From the NCBI GenBank assembly GCA_002344345.1, contig DDTL01000135.1, forward strand, positions 1 through 15,056: 15,056 nt of DNA, read 5' to 3'. Below the pieces are notes generated by a model. That model had not been told where the DNA came from. It made no database searches and saw only the letters and a list, made by a program, of their open reading frames with translations. The DNA is from Saprospiraceae bacterium UBA2365. Its GTDB lineage: Bacteria > Bacteroidota > Bacteroidia > Chitinophagales > Saprospiraceae. A program made the position numbers and the translations under genes. Below, in pieces: positions 14,963-15,056 of the stretch. The stretch's first letter is position 1; the number at the start of each line of letters is the position of its first letter.

Positions 14963-15056
14963 CGTGATTATGTCTTGCACTCGCCTGATCATGTCTTGCA
15001 CCCACGTGATCATGTCTTACACTTGCGTGATCATGTCTTGCACTCGCCTGATCATG
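14963..15056. repeat. 21-bp tandem repeat, at least 4.5 units, cut by window end
   Basis: The unit is close to cgtgatcatgtcttgcact plus cg. Units start at 14963, 14984, 15005, 15026 and 15047 (partial). They differ at a few positions (cgtg/cctg, gcac/acac, tcg/cca/ttg), so the array is diverged, not freshly expanded. Units abut without spacers, which excludes a CRISPR array. Because 21 is a multiple of three, frames stay open across it on both strands. Confidence 0.8.

Larger units (their letters stand above)
14737..15056. other. Non-coding right edge upstream of the type IIG gene
   Basis: The 320 bases should contain the promoter of the type IIG gene, although no clear -33/-7 pair was found. 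They also hold an interrupted inverted repeat (cgagggg 14853-14859 and cccctcg 14893-14899), a near-duplicate gcgaggagcg/gcgaggggcg (14839-14861), a 20 bp palindrome and a tandem repeat. The minus-strand frame is open from the window edge to 14796, but this reads a low-complexity heptad and no recognisable protein. Confidence 0.5.

Noticed and set aside
14796..15056. Minus-strand open frame encoding an RHDHxxx heptad repeat from the right edge
   Set aside because: The openness is a by-product of a 21-base tandem repeat; the rest of the frame shows no recognisable domain. Kept only as a finding about the repeat.
14963..15056. Possible CRISPR array at the right edge
   Set aside because: Units are directly adjacent with no spacers and are themselves diverged.

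Overview
The window reads as accessory chromosome of a Bacteroidota bacterium, possibly a Saprospiria-like lineage. Several things point there: AT-rich spacers, TAnnTTTG-type -7 promoter boxes, few Shine-Dalgarno sequences, lipoproteins with Bacteroidota-style lipoboxes, and palindromic intergenic repeats containing the CAATTGCC motif. The lineage is inferred from style and memory, because the window has no rRNA or other marker gene. All nine recognisable genes lie on the minus strand. No tRNA, rRNA, complete IS element, transposase, integrase or CRISPR array was found.

Region 1 (1-4720): a tungstate/molybdate uptake system. wtpA (lipoprotein oxyanion receptor) is transcribed first. It is followed 37 bp later by truC (tRNA pseudouridine-65 synthase), then by a roughly 490 bp spacer full of repeats, then by wtpB and wtpC (permease and ATPase, overlapping by 8 bp). 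The receptor gene is therefore separated from its permease and ATPase by an unrelated RNA-modification gene and by palindromic repeats.

Region 2 (4721-8960): a restriction-modification cassette that looks more AT-rich than its neighbours. A 1060-residue N6-adenine methylase of the Eco57I/type IIG kind carries an N-terminal nuclease-like domain without an intact catalytic triad. Its gene overlaps a small gene for a protein with a D...ExK nuclease signature. The pair could be a split restriction enzyme. At its 3' side the cassette is bordered by a long imperfect hairpin that resembles an attC or cassette-recombination site.

Region 3 (8960-11700): two envelope proteins of unknown function, a small lipoprotein and a secreted/beta-strand-rich protein with a C-terminal membrane domain. 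The lipoprotein gene sits between two copies (about 120 bp) of a dispersed repeat. This repeat contains a terminator-like hairpin, and a third partial copy lies behind truC. One copy also contains a 31 bp stretch matching the start of the mature wtpA coding sequence at 27 positions.

Region 4 (11755-15056): a complete single-chain type IIG restriction-modification enzyme (993 residues) with intact nuclease and methylase motifs, then a non-coding right edge with a 20 bp perfect palindrome and a 21 bp tandem repeat running off the window. Regions 2-4 together look like a small defence-type island next to a housekeeping transporter.
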